From contig CALIEE010000187.1 in the NCBI GenBank assembly GCA_938022485.1, forward strand, positions 1-10,628: a stretch of DNA of 10,628 nt, in the 5' to 3' direction. Of this stretch, positions 1-6,643 are shown piece after piece (within the stretch, counting starts at the first letter, position 1; each line of letters begins with the position of its first letter). The stretch is from an uncultured bacterium. GTDB taxonomy: Bacteria; Bdellovibrionota_C; UBA2361; SZUA-149; CALKYB01. The position numbers and the translations under genes were made by a program. The notes under the pieces are model-generated. The model saw only the letters and a program-made list of their open reading frames with translations. It made no database searches and was not told the DNA's origin.

Positions 1-155
1 ACCGTCCCAGTGCCATCTTCAATAGGAAAAGATTTCTTTTCGATAACTGCCAGTTTGATTTTCGGGCGTCTCTGCAATAATTGCAAAGCTAAACAAAGAC
101 CAGCAAAGCCCCCCCCTGCAATCAAAACATCAAATTGGCTATGTTTAGCTAGCAC
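1..155 (-). CDS. FAD-dependent oxidoreductase, N-terminal part (cut by window edge)
   Basis: Only the first 51 codons are in the window; the gene runs off the left edge. Residues 8-19 read FDVLIAGGGFAG, a beta strand followed by the GxGxxG-type dinucleotide loop of FAD-binding Rossmann folds. An alpha helix (LCLALQLLQ) follows, then the second strand ending in an acidic residue (KLAVIEKK), which normally holds the ribose of FAD. This is the pattern of flavin monooxygenases, tryptophan-halogenase-like proteins and geranylgeranyl-reductase-like proteins, and the fragment cannot separate them. The start must be GTG at 155-153: in that frame a TGA lies two codons upstream, and no later start would keep the first strand whole. 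The start overlaps the end of the preceding ketosynthase by 11 bases, so translation is probably coupled. APE and xanthomonadin clusters commonly carry such an oxidoreductase, and the context suggests a tailoring role on the polyene (inference). Confidence 0.8.
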   Translation of the reverse strand, partial: MLAKHSQFDVLIAGGGFAGLCLALQLLQRRPKIKLAVIEKKSFPIEDGTGT

Positions 156-1371
156 GTTTCAAAATCAAAGAAGTATTAATTCCACCAAAAGCAAAATTAT
201 TACTCATAACGTATTCAGTATTTATATCCCTACAATCACCAACTATATAATCAAGCTCGGCGCATTCAGAATCCGGTTGTTCGAGATTTAAGGTTGGGCA
301 AAATTTTTCTCGAATCATCATTTCAATAGAAATAGCAGCACTAGTAGACCCAGATCCTCCAAGTGAATGACCTAAGTGACCTTTAAAAGACGACACTGGA
401 ACGGAATCTCCAAAAACTGAGGCAGTAGCATGAGACTCTGAGATATCACCATGGGGAGTGCCGGTGGCATGTGCCGAGAGATAGCCAATTTTTCCTTTTT
501 CCAACTCAGCATCGGCTAGGCAAAGGCGCAGGCATTGTTCGATTGTACTCTTACTCTGTTGAGTCATGTGCTCACCATCAGAGTTGGTAGCAAAACCAAC
601 CACCTCCGCCAGCGGCTTAGCCCCTCGAGCAATAGCATGCTCGAGGTCTTCCAAAATAAAGCTACAGGCACCTTCCCCGGTCACTAGACCATCCCTATTT
701 TTATCGAAAGGCCTAGAAGACTTCTCAGGAGCATTCTTACCAGAGGAGGAAGCGTATAAAGCTTCGAAGATTACAGCTATGGAGGCATCTAGTTCCTCCG
801 CCCCACCTGCAATCATTAAATCTTGCTGCCCACCACGAATCAACTCATAGGCATTGCCAATTGCTAGCGAACCCGAACTACATGCTGAAGAAGTTGGAAC
901 TATTCGACCACTAAGACCTAAAAAAACCCCCAAGTTAGCTGCACAAGTATGCCCCATCATTCTCAAATAGGTAGTAGCCTTAATTCCTCGAGTAGACTTT
1001 TCAAAGATAAAGCGACTGAAGTCCTTCAAGGCCTCCGGACTTCCTGTTCCCGAACCATAGGCAACTCCAACTCGAGGATTTCCTTTCAAGAATCCCCTAT
1101 CCAATCCAGAATGTTCGAGGGCTTTAATACTGGCGTAAGCTGCAAGCATAGCACCACGACCCATCGAGCGTGTAACCTTATGATCAAAATGATCGGGAAA
1201 ATCGAAGGGAGGAAGGGGAGCACCAATTGGGGCTCTAAAACCCTTATATTCCGCCCACTCCTCAATTACCTTAATGCCACAGTTCCCTTCAAAAATAGAA
1301 TCAACCGTCTCCTCTAAACTTAGGCCAAGAGGAGAAAGTAGACCAATTCCGGTTACTACCACACGCCGCAC
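145..1371 (-). CDS. apeR: Beta-ketoacyl-ACP synthase, ApeR-like (aryl polyene biosynthesis)
   Basis: A 408-residue FabF-type condensing enzyme, full length for the family. It should extend an ACP-bound acyl or aryl chain with malonyl-ACP by decarboxylative condensation in the cytoplasm. The N-terminus RRVVVTGIGLLSPLG is the classic thiolase-fold start. The catalytic triad is visible: Cys164 in SSACSSGS, His301 in SAHATGT and His335 in GHLGHSLG, with Lys330 at the usual supporting position. The stretches RPFDKNRDGLVTGEGA, AGGAEEL and the end VMSNNFAFGGINTSL match, from memory, the ApeR ketosynthases of aryl-polyene clusters more closely than housekeeping FabF. The start is GTG, whose G is also the last base of the TAG stop of the upstream ketoreductase gene. 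A strong ribosome-binding site (GGAGGA, 8 bases away) inside the ketoreductase end supports it. Assignment to ApeR rather than generic FabF rests on these motifs and on the neighbours. Confidence 0.88.
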   Translation of the reverse strand: MRRVVVTGIGLLSPLGLSLEETVDSIFEGNCGIKVIEEWAEYKGFRAPIGAPLPPFDFPDHFDHKVTRSMGRGAMLAAYASIKALEHSGLDRGFLKGNPRVGVAYGSGTGSPEALKDFSRFIFEKSTRGIKATTYLRMMGHTCAANLGVFLGLSGRIVPTSSACSSGSLAIGNAYELIRGGQQDLMIAGGAEELDASIAVIFEALYASSSGKNAPEKSSRPFDKNRDGLVTGEGACSFILEDLEHAIARGAKPLAEVVGFATNSDGEHMTQQSKSTIEQCLRLCLADAELEKGKIGYLSAHATGTPHGDISESHATASVFGDSVPVSSFKGHLGHSLGGSGSTSAAISIEMMIREKFCPTLNLEQPDSECAELDYIVGDCRDINTEYVMSNNFAFGGINTSLILKRAS

Positions 1372-2093
1372 TAGAACATTCCTCCGTTCAATACCAAAGT
1401 TTGACCGGTCATATATCCAGCCTCTTCAGCAAAAAGAAAAGATACAGAACCAGCTACCTCTTCAGTAGTTGCTAGACGACCCATTGGAACAGCCTTAACA
1501 AGTTGTTCTCGAATTTCATCTTTCAACATTTCAGTTTCCACGCCGCCTGGTGCCACACAATTAACAGTAATCCCTCTGGAAGCTAACTCCTTACTCAGAG
1601 ATCGGGTGGCTCCAATCAATCCTGCCTTGGCAGCACTGTAATTTACCTGTCCCCTGTTCCCCACTAAGCCAGAAATCGAGCTAATCACTACTATTCGACC
1701 CTTGTCTCTGAGTTTAATCATAGGCATAATTAAGGGGCGAAGAACGTTAAAGAATCCGCCTAAATCAGTATTAATAACTTGGTCCCACTGTTCCTCAGAC
1801 ATCCCTGGGAAAGGACTGTCTTGATGAATACCAGCATTAAGAACAGCACCCCAAAATGGCCCTCTCTTTTCTAGCTCTAGCTCTAGTGCTTCCTTAACCT
1901 GCTTTCGATTAGAAACATCAAAGGCAAGAAAACTACTTTCAGGAGAAAGTTCTCTGACTTGTCTAAGAGTTTCAATGGAATCTGCGGACTCTTCGCGCCC
2001 ATTAACAACAATAACAAAACCCTGACTAGCTAATTTGATCGCTATCTCTCTGCCAATACCCCTGCTTGACCCAGTTACCAAAACTCTCTTCAT
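1371..2093 (-). CDS. apeQ: 3-oxoacyl-ACP reductase, ApeQ-like (FabG/SDR family)
   Basis: A 240-residue classical short-chain dehydrogenase that would reduce the 3-keto group made by the ketosynthases with NADPH. The cofactor loop is TGSSRGIG (residues 7-14), followed by NAG at 86-88. The catalytic Ser139, Tyr152 and Lys156 lie in VISSISG and NYSAAKAG. The C-terminal GQTLVLNGG motif of FabG proteins is present. GNRGQVNYSAAKAGLIGATRSLSKELA and TVNCVAPGGVET-type segments strongly resemble APE-cluster ketoreductases (from memory). I place the start at ATG 2093-2091, which overlaps the TGA of the upstream dehydratase gene as TGATG. A TTG one codon earlier is possible but less likely. The gene lies between a dehydratase and a ketosynthase with overlaps on both sides, so it is one cistron of the polyene operon. 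Confidence 0.9.
   Translation of the reverse strand: MKRVLVTGSSRGIGREIAIKLASQGFVIVVNGREESADSIETLRQVRELSPESSFLAFDVSNRKQVKEALELELEKRGPFWGAVLNAGIHQDSPFPGMSEEQWDQVINTDLGGFFNVLRPLIMPMIKLRDKGRIVVISSISGLVGNRGQVNYSAAKAGLIGATRSLSKELASRGITVNCVAPGGVETEMLKDEIREQLVKAVPMGRLATTEEVAGSVSFLFAEEAGYMTGQTLVLNGGMF
1380..1385 (-). promoter_or_regulatory. Strong ribosome-binding site for the GTG start of the ApeR-like gene
   Basis: GGAGGA on the minus strand lies 8 bases before the GTG start at 1371. It is made by the Gly-Gly codons of the conserved NGG motif at the end of the ketoreductase. This decides the GTG start and suggests tight translational coupling between the two genes. Confidence 0.7.
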
Positions 2094-2575
2094 CAAGCTG
2101 TATCCAAAATTGTAAGTTCAGCCTTCACCAAAATTTCCTTAGCCGCCCCAGAAAGAACTGCTCCGGAAACATTAAAAGCGCTGCCAACATTGGCAGTCCA
2201 AGCCACATCCACAAAAATCTCCTCAGAGCTTGCCCATCCGGAAGAATTAAACTCCAAGCCTTTAACTCTAACTATGGCTCCGGACGGGTTGAACTCTCTA
2301 GCGATCTCTTTATGACCGATCACTTCACCCACAATTTTCCCAGCAAGCGCTGCTTGAGCAATATATTCAACCCCTGAACAAGAGCTAACTTCTCCTTCCA
2401 ACCACAACGAGGATTTAGCTGTTAGTTTAGATCCCTTACACAGGGCAGAACCTGGACCGACCTCTAAAACTCTATCAACCAAAACAATACCTGGCCCATG
2501 CGGCATAAAGTCTTGAAAAGATGTTTGAAGCACTGGCTCTATGGCTTCTCTTTCCAGAACCTCGACCAATTCCAT
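2093..2575 (-). CDS. apeP: Hotdog-fold 3-hydroxyacyl-ACP dehydratase, ApeP-like
   Basis: A 160-residue single hotdog domain, the usual size for FabZ/FabA-like ApeP proteins. It would dehydrate the 3-hydroxyacyl-ACP to the trans-2-enoyl form, leaving the double bond in place because no enoyl reductase follows. The active-site segment FMPHGPGIVLVDRV carries the catalytic-type His26 after a Pro. GVEYIAQAALAGK (69-80) begins the central helix, with Glu70 where FabA/FabZ proteins place their acidic catalytic residue. The rest is poorly conserved, as is common for ApeP. In characterised APE systems ApeP works as a pair with ApeI, a second hotdog protein not seen here. The ATG lies 1 base after the upstream ketosynthase stop, and the TGA overlaps the downstream ketoreductase ATG. 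The fold and the ApeP label both draw on the operon context. Confidence 0.82.
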   Translation of the reverse strand: MELVEVLEREAIEPVLQTSFQDFMPHGPGIVLVDRVLEVGPGSALCKGSKLTAKSSLWLEGEVSSCSGVEYIAQAALAGKIVGEVIGHKEIAREFNPSGAIVRVKGLEFNSSGWASSEEIFVDVAWTANVGSAFNVSGAVLSGAAKEILVKAELTILDTA

Positions 2576-2576
2576 C

Positions 2577-3773
2577 TCAGCGTTGACCTCGGCCTAATGC
2601 GATACAACAATTGCTACCCCCGAAGGCAAATGAACTAGAAAGAACTATTTCCTCATCTGAAACCTCAGCAAGTTGCTTTTCTTTAACCAGCGAAATTTCG
2701 GGTAGCTCTTCATCTAAAACTCCATCCCAACGATGAAAGGGTAGGTATTCCAAACCAGAATCGTCAAGCAAAGAATAGCAAATAGCAGCCTCAAACGCTC
2801 CTGCTGCTCCAAGCAAATGTCCTGTAAAGGGTTTTGTCGAACTACATGGAACATTTAATCCCAGTGCTTTTTCAACTGCTCGACTCTCCATGGAATCATT
2901 ATTTAAGGTTCCAGTCCCATGTAGGTTAAGATAAGCAACCTGTTCAGGTTTAGCACTAGCATCCTCTAAGGCTAGCTCTATTGCCCTAGAAGCACCTGAT
3001 CCTGTCGGGTCAGGGGAAGCAACATGCCAAGCATCAGAGGACTCTCCTACTCCCTTCAACTGAATACCCTCAGTGCTTTTAATAAGCACAAAAAGGCTTC
3101 CTCCTTCTCCAATATTAAGCCCATCTCGATTCTTACTCATCGGATTGCAAATCCCATTAGAGATCAACTCTAAAGAATTGAAACCATTAGCTGTGGTTTT
3201 ACAAAGACTATCCACTCCACCTACAATGACAGCATCGCAAACTCCAGACTCCAAAAGAGCTCTCCCGCTAAAGAACACCCGGCCCCCTGAAGAACAAGCA
3301 GTTGAAATGGTGTAAGCAGGTCCCGTCACTCCCGCAAGATCAGCAAGAAGCTTAGCGCCAGCTCCGAGTTCTTGATGAAAAAACTTATAGCTTTCAGGAA
3401 AAGAACCGCTGCTATGTTTTTCCATGAAAGGATTCTCTGCTCCATCCACACCAGAAGTACTGGAACCAAACACGACAGCGATTCTGGCTGGCGAAAAAGT
3501 TTTCTTTAATTCATCAATCTCCGGCTGGACACCTTGGTAAAGTCTGTAAACAAGTCGAGAGAACCTGCAATCAAAGTCTTCGAAGCCTTCAGGCAGACCT
3601 GACAGCTCTGATAAAACTTCTCCAATTTCAGGGGAATGCTCTCCAAAGTAGCTCCTATCCTTAACTAAAAAATCTCGAACCGGACGAGCGTCAAGACTAC
3701 GCACTGTTTCTTGGTAAGAAGATCCAAGAGAACTAAGACAACTAACTCCAAAAAGTTGGACTGAGGATGACAT
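2577..3773 (-). CDS. apeO: Beta-ketoacyl-ACP synthase, ApeO-like (aryl polyene biosynthesis)
   Basis: A 398-residue FabB/FabF-type ketosynthase. Cys160 lies in STACSSGG, His285 in NLHGTG and His319 in TGHLLGAAGA, with Lys314 before it, so the catalytic set is intact. The block CDAVIVGGVDSLCKTTANGF followed by CNPMSKNRDGLNIGEGG is very like the ApeO ketosynthases of APE clusters (from memory). In the characterised Xenorhabdus system ApeO pairs with the chain-length factor ApeC; no such partner is seen here. The N-terminal third is shorter and more divergent than in FabF. I use ATG at 3773. A TTG six bases upstream (3779) would add two residues and is better spaced from a GGTAGG stretch in the leader, so the true start may be either. 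The gene begins 21 bases after the upstream lipoprotein stop and ends 1 base before the dehydratase. Confidence 0.87.
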   Translation of the reverse strand: MSSSVQLFGVSCLSSLGSSYQETVRSLDARPVRDFLVKDRSYFGEHSPEIGEVLSELSGLPEGFEDFDCRFSRLVYRLYQGVQPEIDELKKTFSPARIAVVFGSSTSGVDGAENPFMEKHSSGSFPESYKFFHQELGAGAKLLADLAGVTGPAYTISTACSSGGRVFFSGRALLESGVCDAVIVGGVDSLCKTTANGFNSLELISNGICNPMSKNRDGLNIGEGGSLFVLIKSTEGIQLKGVGESSDAWHVASPDPTGSGASRAIELALEDASAKPEQVAYLNLHGTGTLNNDSMESRAVEKALGLNVPCSSTKPFTGHLLGAAGAFEAAICYSLLDDSGLEYLPFHRWDGVLDEELPEISLVKEKQLAEVSDEEIVLSSSFAFGGSNCCIALGRGQR

Positions 3774-3794
3774 AAACAAAAATAGAAAACCTAC

Positions 3795-4325
3795 CTAACC
3801 TACTACTGTCAATTCCGTCTGGGCGTTAAATAAGACTGTATCCTCGCAAACAGGGAAAAAGATCGTATCAACCGCAATCGCAGAAATAATTCCAGCATCA
3901 AGGGGTGCATTTGCCCTTATCGTAAAACTAATTTCGGCATCGCTATCCCCACTTGGATTATCCGCGAACCTTAGATCATTCTCATCTAACTCGAAGACCA
4001 ATACAATCTCGCCATCTGAGCAACTAAAAATCTGAGCTCCTATCTCCTCATCGTCAAAAGTTCCTTGAACCTCTGATGTTCCTCGTCTAAAAAATACTTC
4101 CTGAGGCAATCTAACAATCAGGTTAATCTGATCATTATCTCTAAAAACGTCATCCCGAGAAAAACTAACCCCAGCCCGAACAACTACGTCTTCTCCAACT
4201 CCTATTAAAGAGTCATCAACCGAAAGTCTGACTACTTCCGTGACGTCGTCATCTCCATCACCGCAAGCAGTAAGAAAAATGAGAAGAGACAAATAGAAGG
4301 TAGATCCGAGAAATAATTTAGTCAT
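3795..4325 (-). CDS. Predicted acidic lipoprotein of unknown function
   Basis: A 176-residue protein that I do not recognise. Residues 1-20 form a lipoprotein signal peptide: Lys3, a hydrophobic core (LFLGSTFYLSLLIFL) and a lipobox LTAC with the lipidated Cys21. Gly at +2 and the lack of an inner-membrane retention Asp suggest sorting to the outer membrane. A Gly/Asp linker (GDGDDD) precedes a mature domain rich in Asp and Glu with alternating hydrophobic residues, suggesting one or two beta-sandwich (Ig-like) domains. Two cysteines, 102 and 160, could form a disulfide in the periplasm. It is not the DUF3261-type lipoprotein known from enterobacterial APE clusters as far as I can tell. It ends 21 bases before the apeO ATG on the same strand, so it may be co-transcribed. 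A surface or pigment-related role is only a guess. Confidence 0.75.
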   Translation of the reverse strand: MTKLFLGSTFYLSLLIFLTACGDGDDDVTEVVRLSVDDSLIGVGEDVVVRAGVSFSRDDVFRDNDQINLIVRLPQEVFFRRGTSEVQGTFDDEEIGAQIFSCSDGEIVLVFELDENDLRFADNPSGDSDAEISFTIRANAPLDAGIISAIAVDTIFFPVCEDTVLFNAQTELTVVG

Positions 4326-4416
4326 TGATTAACTCGCAAATAAGATTAGAAGACAGGTAAAAGCTATCACGAACTGATCTTTTGCTCACCTTAGCCATGT
4401 TCAAAAGAACAAGTTA

Positions 4417-5598
4417 TTAGGGAGTCACAGCGGCGATTGGCTTTACTCCTTCCCTACCTATTCCGACATCCTTAATCAGAAAGGAGAAAGGTAAAGCTAG
4501 TATGGCCACATAGCTAGCAACATTGAACATTTCTGGGATACTATAATTCTCAGCCATTGCCATAGCCGCCACTCGACCCAAGAAGGATCCCAGACCAACC
4601 CCAACCGCAGTAAGGTAACCTTGGCCCTTATCCTTCAAAGATTCAGGAAAAATGCCGAGGATAATTTTAACCGAAGCTAAATAGCAGGCTCCAAATGTAA
4701 AAAGATGGAGGAACTGACCTAGTAATATCCACTCAACCCCAGTTTGGTTAGCCATAATTGACCAGCGAATAAAAGCAAATAGAATTGCCGACCTTAGAAT
4801 AGTAACCAGACGAAATTTTTTCTCGACCCAAGGAAAAATCAAAAATAGTCCAATTTCGCAAATCACCCCAATTGTCCAAGCAGTAGAAATCATACCGCCA
4901 GTCCAACCTAAACTTCTTAAATGAACCGAAAGATAAACATAAAGTGGTGTGTGAGAAGCCCAAAGCAGTAGGTTAATCACATACAGAGCCACTGCAGTAA
5001 CTCGGTAGCTACCTAAATTTTTGATTTCCCCACTAGACTCAGCTCTGCGAACCGTTTTACCCAGTAAGGGCTTGCAAACCAAAGCACCAGAGTAACTAGC
5101 CAACATAAAGGCCATACCAATAAGGCCCAAATAGGCTACCCCCATAAAGTCAACAAGCTGACCGAGGACCATGGTTGCTATAATAAAACCATAAGAACCC
5201 CAAATTCTAACCTCTTCAAATCCCGGATCTCCTTCTGAACCATCCCGAATAGCTTGGGCTTCAATCAGTGCGTAAATACCCTTTCCCGCAAAAGCCGCAA
5301 CAAACCAAGCAGGAATTAATATCGAAATCTCAGTGACAAATAGGTAAGGAAAAAAACCAAGCAAACCCAAAAGAATTAAAGGTGTAAGCAAACGACTAGC
5401 CGCAAAAGAGCTGTAGGCCAATGACAAAACAAAAGGCGCAGAAACTATCGTTGCAACCGTTCCCATCATACTTGCAATGGCTATTTCTCGAACGCTAAAA
5501 CCTAAATGCGACCAAAATATCGGTAGAAAGGCCAAAAAATAGGCCAGAAAACTAAATGAAAAGAAAAAGAATAACTTATAACGTCTTCCGGGAGTCAT
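4417..5598 (-). CDS. MFS transporter, HcaT/MFS_1-like family
   Basis: A 393-residue integral membrane protein with about 12 hydrophobic helices and short loops, the size of a major facilitator. The loop after helix 4 (residues 127-135, FEEVRIWGS) is the diagnostic VRLWGS-like motif of the HcaT/LacY-related MFS_1-like branch, which includes the 3-phenylpropionate permease HcaT and nucleoside:proton symporters. A charged central loop (residues about 178-195) divides the two halves. The substrate cannot be read from sequence. HcaT itself imports an aromatic acid, so an aromatic substrate is possible, and the gene stands upstream of aryl-polyene genes, but this link is speculative. It lies 67 bases downstream of bolA and 91 bases upstream of the lipoprotein gene, all on the minus strand. 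The ribosome-binding site is weak (AGG close to ATG). Confidence 0.87.
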   Translation of the reverse strand: MTPGRRYKLFFFFSFSFLAYFLAFLPIFWSHLGFSVREIAIASMMGTVATIVSAPFVLSLAYSSFAASRLLTPLILLGLLGFFPYLFVTEISILIPAWFVAAFAGKGIYALIEAQAIRDGSEGDPGFEEVRIWGSYGFIIATMVLGQLVDFMGVAYLGLIGMAFMLASYSGALVCKPLLGKTVRRAESSGEIKNLGSYRVTAVALYVINLLLWASHTPLYVYLSVHLRSLGWTGGMISTAWTIGVICEIGLFLIFPWVEKKFRLVTILRSAILFAFIRWSIMANQTGVEWILLGQFLHLFTFGACYLASVKIILGIFPESLKDKGQGYLTAVGVGLGSFLGRVAAMAMAENYSIPEMFNVASYVAILALPFSFLIKDVGIGREGVKPIAAVTP

Positions 5599-5665
5599 CT
5601 GCCTAGGTGTGAAATGAAGCCAATGGAAAGACTCTAGCAGGATGACACTTATTACAAAAAACTAT

Positions 5666-5971
5666 TTAGCTAGTCTGTCTATCTTCTTCAACAGTTAGAA
5701 GATTTAGTTTCAACGCGTGAATACTCTTACTGGCAAACTGCATCTCCAATACTTTATATATAACCTGATGCCTTTTTACTCGCGACAAACCCGTGAATTT
5801 GCTTGAAACCAATTTCAGAGCAAAATGTTTACCTCCATGCTCCATAGCTCCAGCATGACCATAGTGTGCTGCACTCTGATCCTCCAAGCTAATCTCATCA
5901 CCTGGAAACTCAGCCTCTAGACAGGCTCTGATCTCCTCTTCCAAGTCGCTAGCAGCACCCATATCTTTCAT
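5666..5971 (-). CDS. bolA: BolA family protein
   Basis: A 101-residue BolA protein. The core GGKHFALKLVSSKFTGLSRV, RHQVIYKVL and SIHALKLN contains the family hallmarks: the FxG(L/M)SRVxRHQ helix-turn-helix-like element and the conserved His85 of the IHAL motif, which in other BolA proteins ligates a shared [2Fe-2S] cluster with a CGFS glutaredoxin. BolA proteins act with monothiol glutaredoxins in Fe-S cluster trafficking and iron sensing, and some also bind DNA. The gene follows the CGFS glutaredoxin gene by 14 bases, which fits a BolA-Grx partnership. An extended N-terminus (MKDMGAASDLEEEIR) holds a second possible ATG at codon 4, and neither start has a clear ribosome-binding site. Confidence 0.9.
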   Translation of the reverse strand: MKDMGAASDLEEEIRACLEAEFPGDEISLEDQSAAHYGHAGAMEHGGKHFALKLVSSKFTGLSRVKRHQVIYKVLEMQFASKSIHALKLNLLTVEEDRQTS

Positions 5972-5985
5972 CCAAATTTTCTAGA

Positions 5986-6306
5986 CTAAGAAAAAGCAGA
6001 ATCTGCTAAACTCTTTAGCTCTCCAGAGTGAAACATCTCCGTGGCTATGTCACAGCCTCCTACAAATTCACCGCCAATAAAAATTTGAGGGAAGGTTGGC
6101 CACTCAGTGACCTCTTTAAGTCTTGCCCGAATTTCGGGTTTCTCCAGAACATTGATCATCTCAAAAGGATGGCCAATCTGCTTAAACATCTCAACCACCG
6201 AACCCGAGAAACCACACATCGGCATTAACTTAGTGCCTTTGCCATAGATGAGTATCTTGTTTTCACTGATTTCTTTTTTTCGATCTTCAACAAAACTATC
6301 TGACAT
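5986..6306 (-). CDS. grxD: Monothiol CGFS-type glutaredoxin (Grx4/GrxD)
   Basis: A 106-residue single-domain monothiol glutaredoxin, standard length. The active site is MPMCGFS with Cys31, preceded by KGT with the Lys that binds glutathione. The thioredoxin-fold elements follow: WPTFPQIFIGGEFVGGCDI contains the WP motif, the cis-proline of the TxP loop and the GGCDI glutathione-binding turn. CGFS glutaredoxins bridge a [2Fe-2S] cluster between two protomers with glutathione, or with BolA, and hand clusters to target proteins in the cytoplasm. The gene lies between two BolA-family genes, 11 bases after one and 14 before the other. A GAAAGGA stretch just before the ATG serves as ribosome-binding site. 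The identification is firm; the physiological targets are not visible. Confidence 0.95.
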   Translation of the reverse strand: MSDSFVEDRKKEISENKILIYGKGTKLMPMCGFSGSVVEMFKQIGHPFEMINVLEKPEIRARLKEVTEWPTFPQIFIGGEFVGGCDIATEMFHSGELKSLADSAFS

Positions 6307-6317
6307 TATCCTTTCTT

Positions 6318-6551
6318 CTAATCCTCGGCTGCAGTGGTTTTTATACTTAGAGCATGCATTTCATCACGGGCAATTTCATCGGTGAATAAATCTTGGACCA
6401 ATCTATGTTGAGCAACAAGCGGTTTATTTTTGAAATCCAGAGAGATCACCTCGACACGAAAATACCTGCCATCTCCCTTGAGATCTTTAACGATCGCCTT
6501 AGCTTCGGACAAACCTGTTTCTATTCTGTTCCTAACTTCTTCTTCAGTCAT
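6318..6551 (-). CDS. BolA/IbaG-like small protein
   Basis: A 77-residue protein of the short BolA branch (IbaG/YrbA/BolA2-like). The segment DLKGDGRYFRVEVISLDFKNKPLV is the GDGxHF...V strand pair of this branch; AQHRLVQDLF corresponds to the (K/R)(Q/H)xxVY helix; and DEMHALSIKT holds the conserved HAL/HAV histidine (His66) used for cluster ligation. It differs from the second BolA of the trio by lacking the long N-terminal extension and the FxGxSRVxRHQ form. It is the first gene after the promoter at 6583-6609, with a GGAG ribosome-binding site 10 bases before the ATG. It likely serves Fe-S or iron homeostasis together with the adjacent glutaredoxin. The exact BolA subclass is uncertain. Confidence 0.85.
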   Translation of the reverse strand: MTEEEVRNRIETGLSEAKAIVKDLKGDGRYFRVEVISLDFKNKPLVAQHRLVQDLFTDEIARDEMHALSIKTTAAED

Positions 6552-6582
6552 CTTGCTAATTCTCCAGAAACGCGAGATGGCT

Positions 6583-6609
6583 ATAATACCTAGTTGAATA
6601 GCCTGTCAA
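6583..6609 (-). promoter_or_regulatory. Sigma70-type promoter for the BolA-glutaredoxin operon
   Basis: On the minus strand a perfect -35 box TTGACA (6609-6604) is followed after 15 bases by TATTAT (6588-6583), a 5-of-6 match to the -10 box. An overlapping TATAGC with an 18-base spacer is an alternative -10. Transcription would begin near 6575 and leave a leader of about 25 bases that includes the GGAG ribosome-binding site at 6562-6565. The position, directly ahead of the first gene of the minus-strand run, supports it. Confidence 0.6.
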
Positions 6610-6643
6610 CTTTAGTCGCCCATACAGCTCCTTACCCACAGAT

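Noticed and set aside
10..291. Plus-strand open frame of 93 codons at the left edge
   Set aside because: It is antisense to the oxidoreductase start and the ketosynthase end, whose motifs are clear; its own product has no recognisable pattern.
566..1468. Plus-strand open frames opposite the ApeR-like ketosynthase
   Set aside because: They are shadows of a conserved minus-strand gene, with Ser/Pro/Arg-rich low-complexity products.
2066..3315. Plus-strand open frames opposite the dehydratase and ApeO-like genes
   Set aside because: Antisense shadows without motifs or start signals.
4345..4373. Possible promoter TTCGTG-N17-TCTAAT ahead of the lipoprotein gene
   Set aside because: The -35 box matches in only two positions; kept as a possibility in the findings but not strong enough to call.
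4398..4411. Stem TGTTC-loop-GAACA after the MFS gene as a terminator
   Set aside because: The stem is only 5 bp and there is no T-run after it on the minus strand.
4748..4963. Second minus-strand frame inside the MFS gene
   Set aside because: The same DNA encodes conserved membrane helices in the main frame, and the alternate product is aromatic-rich nonsense.
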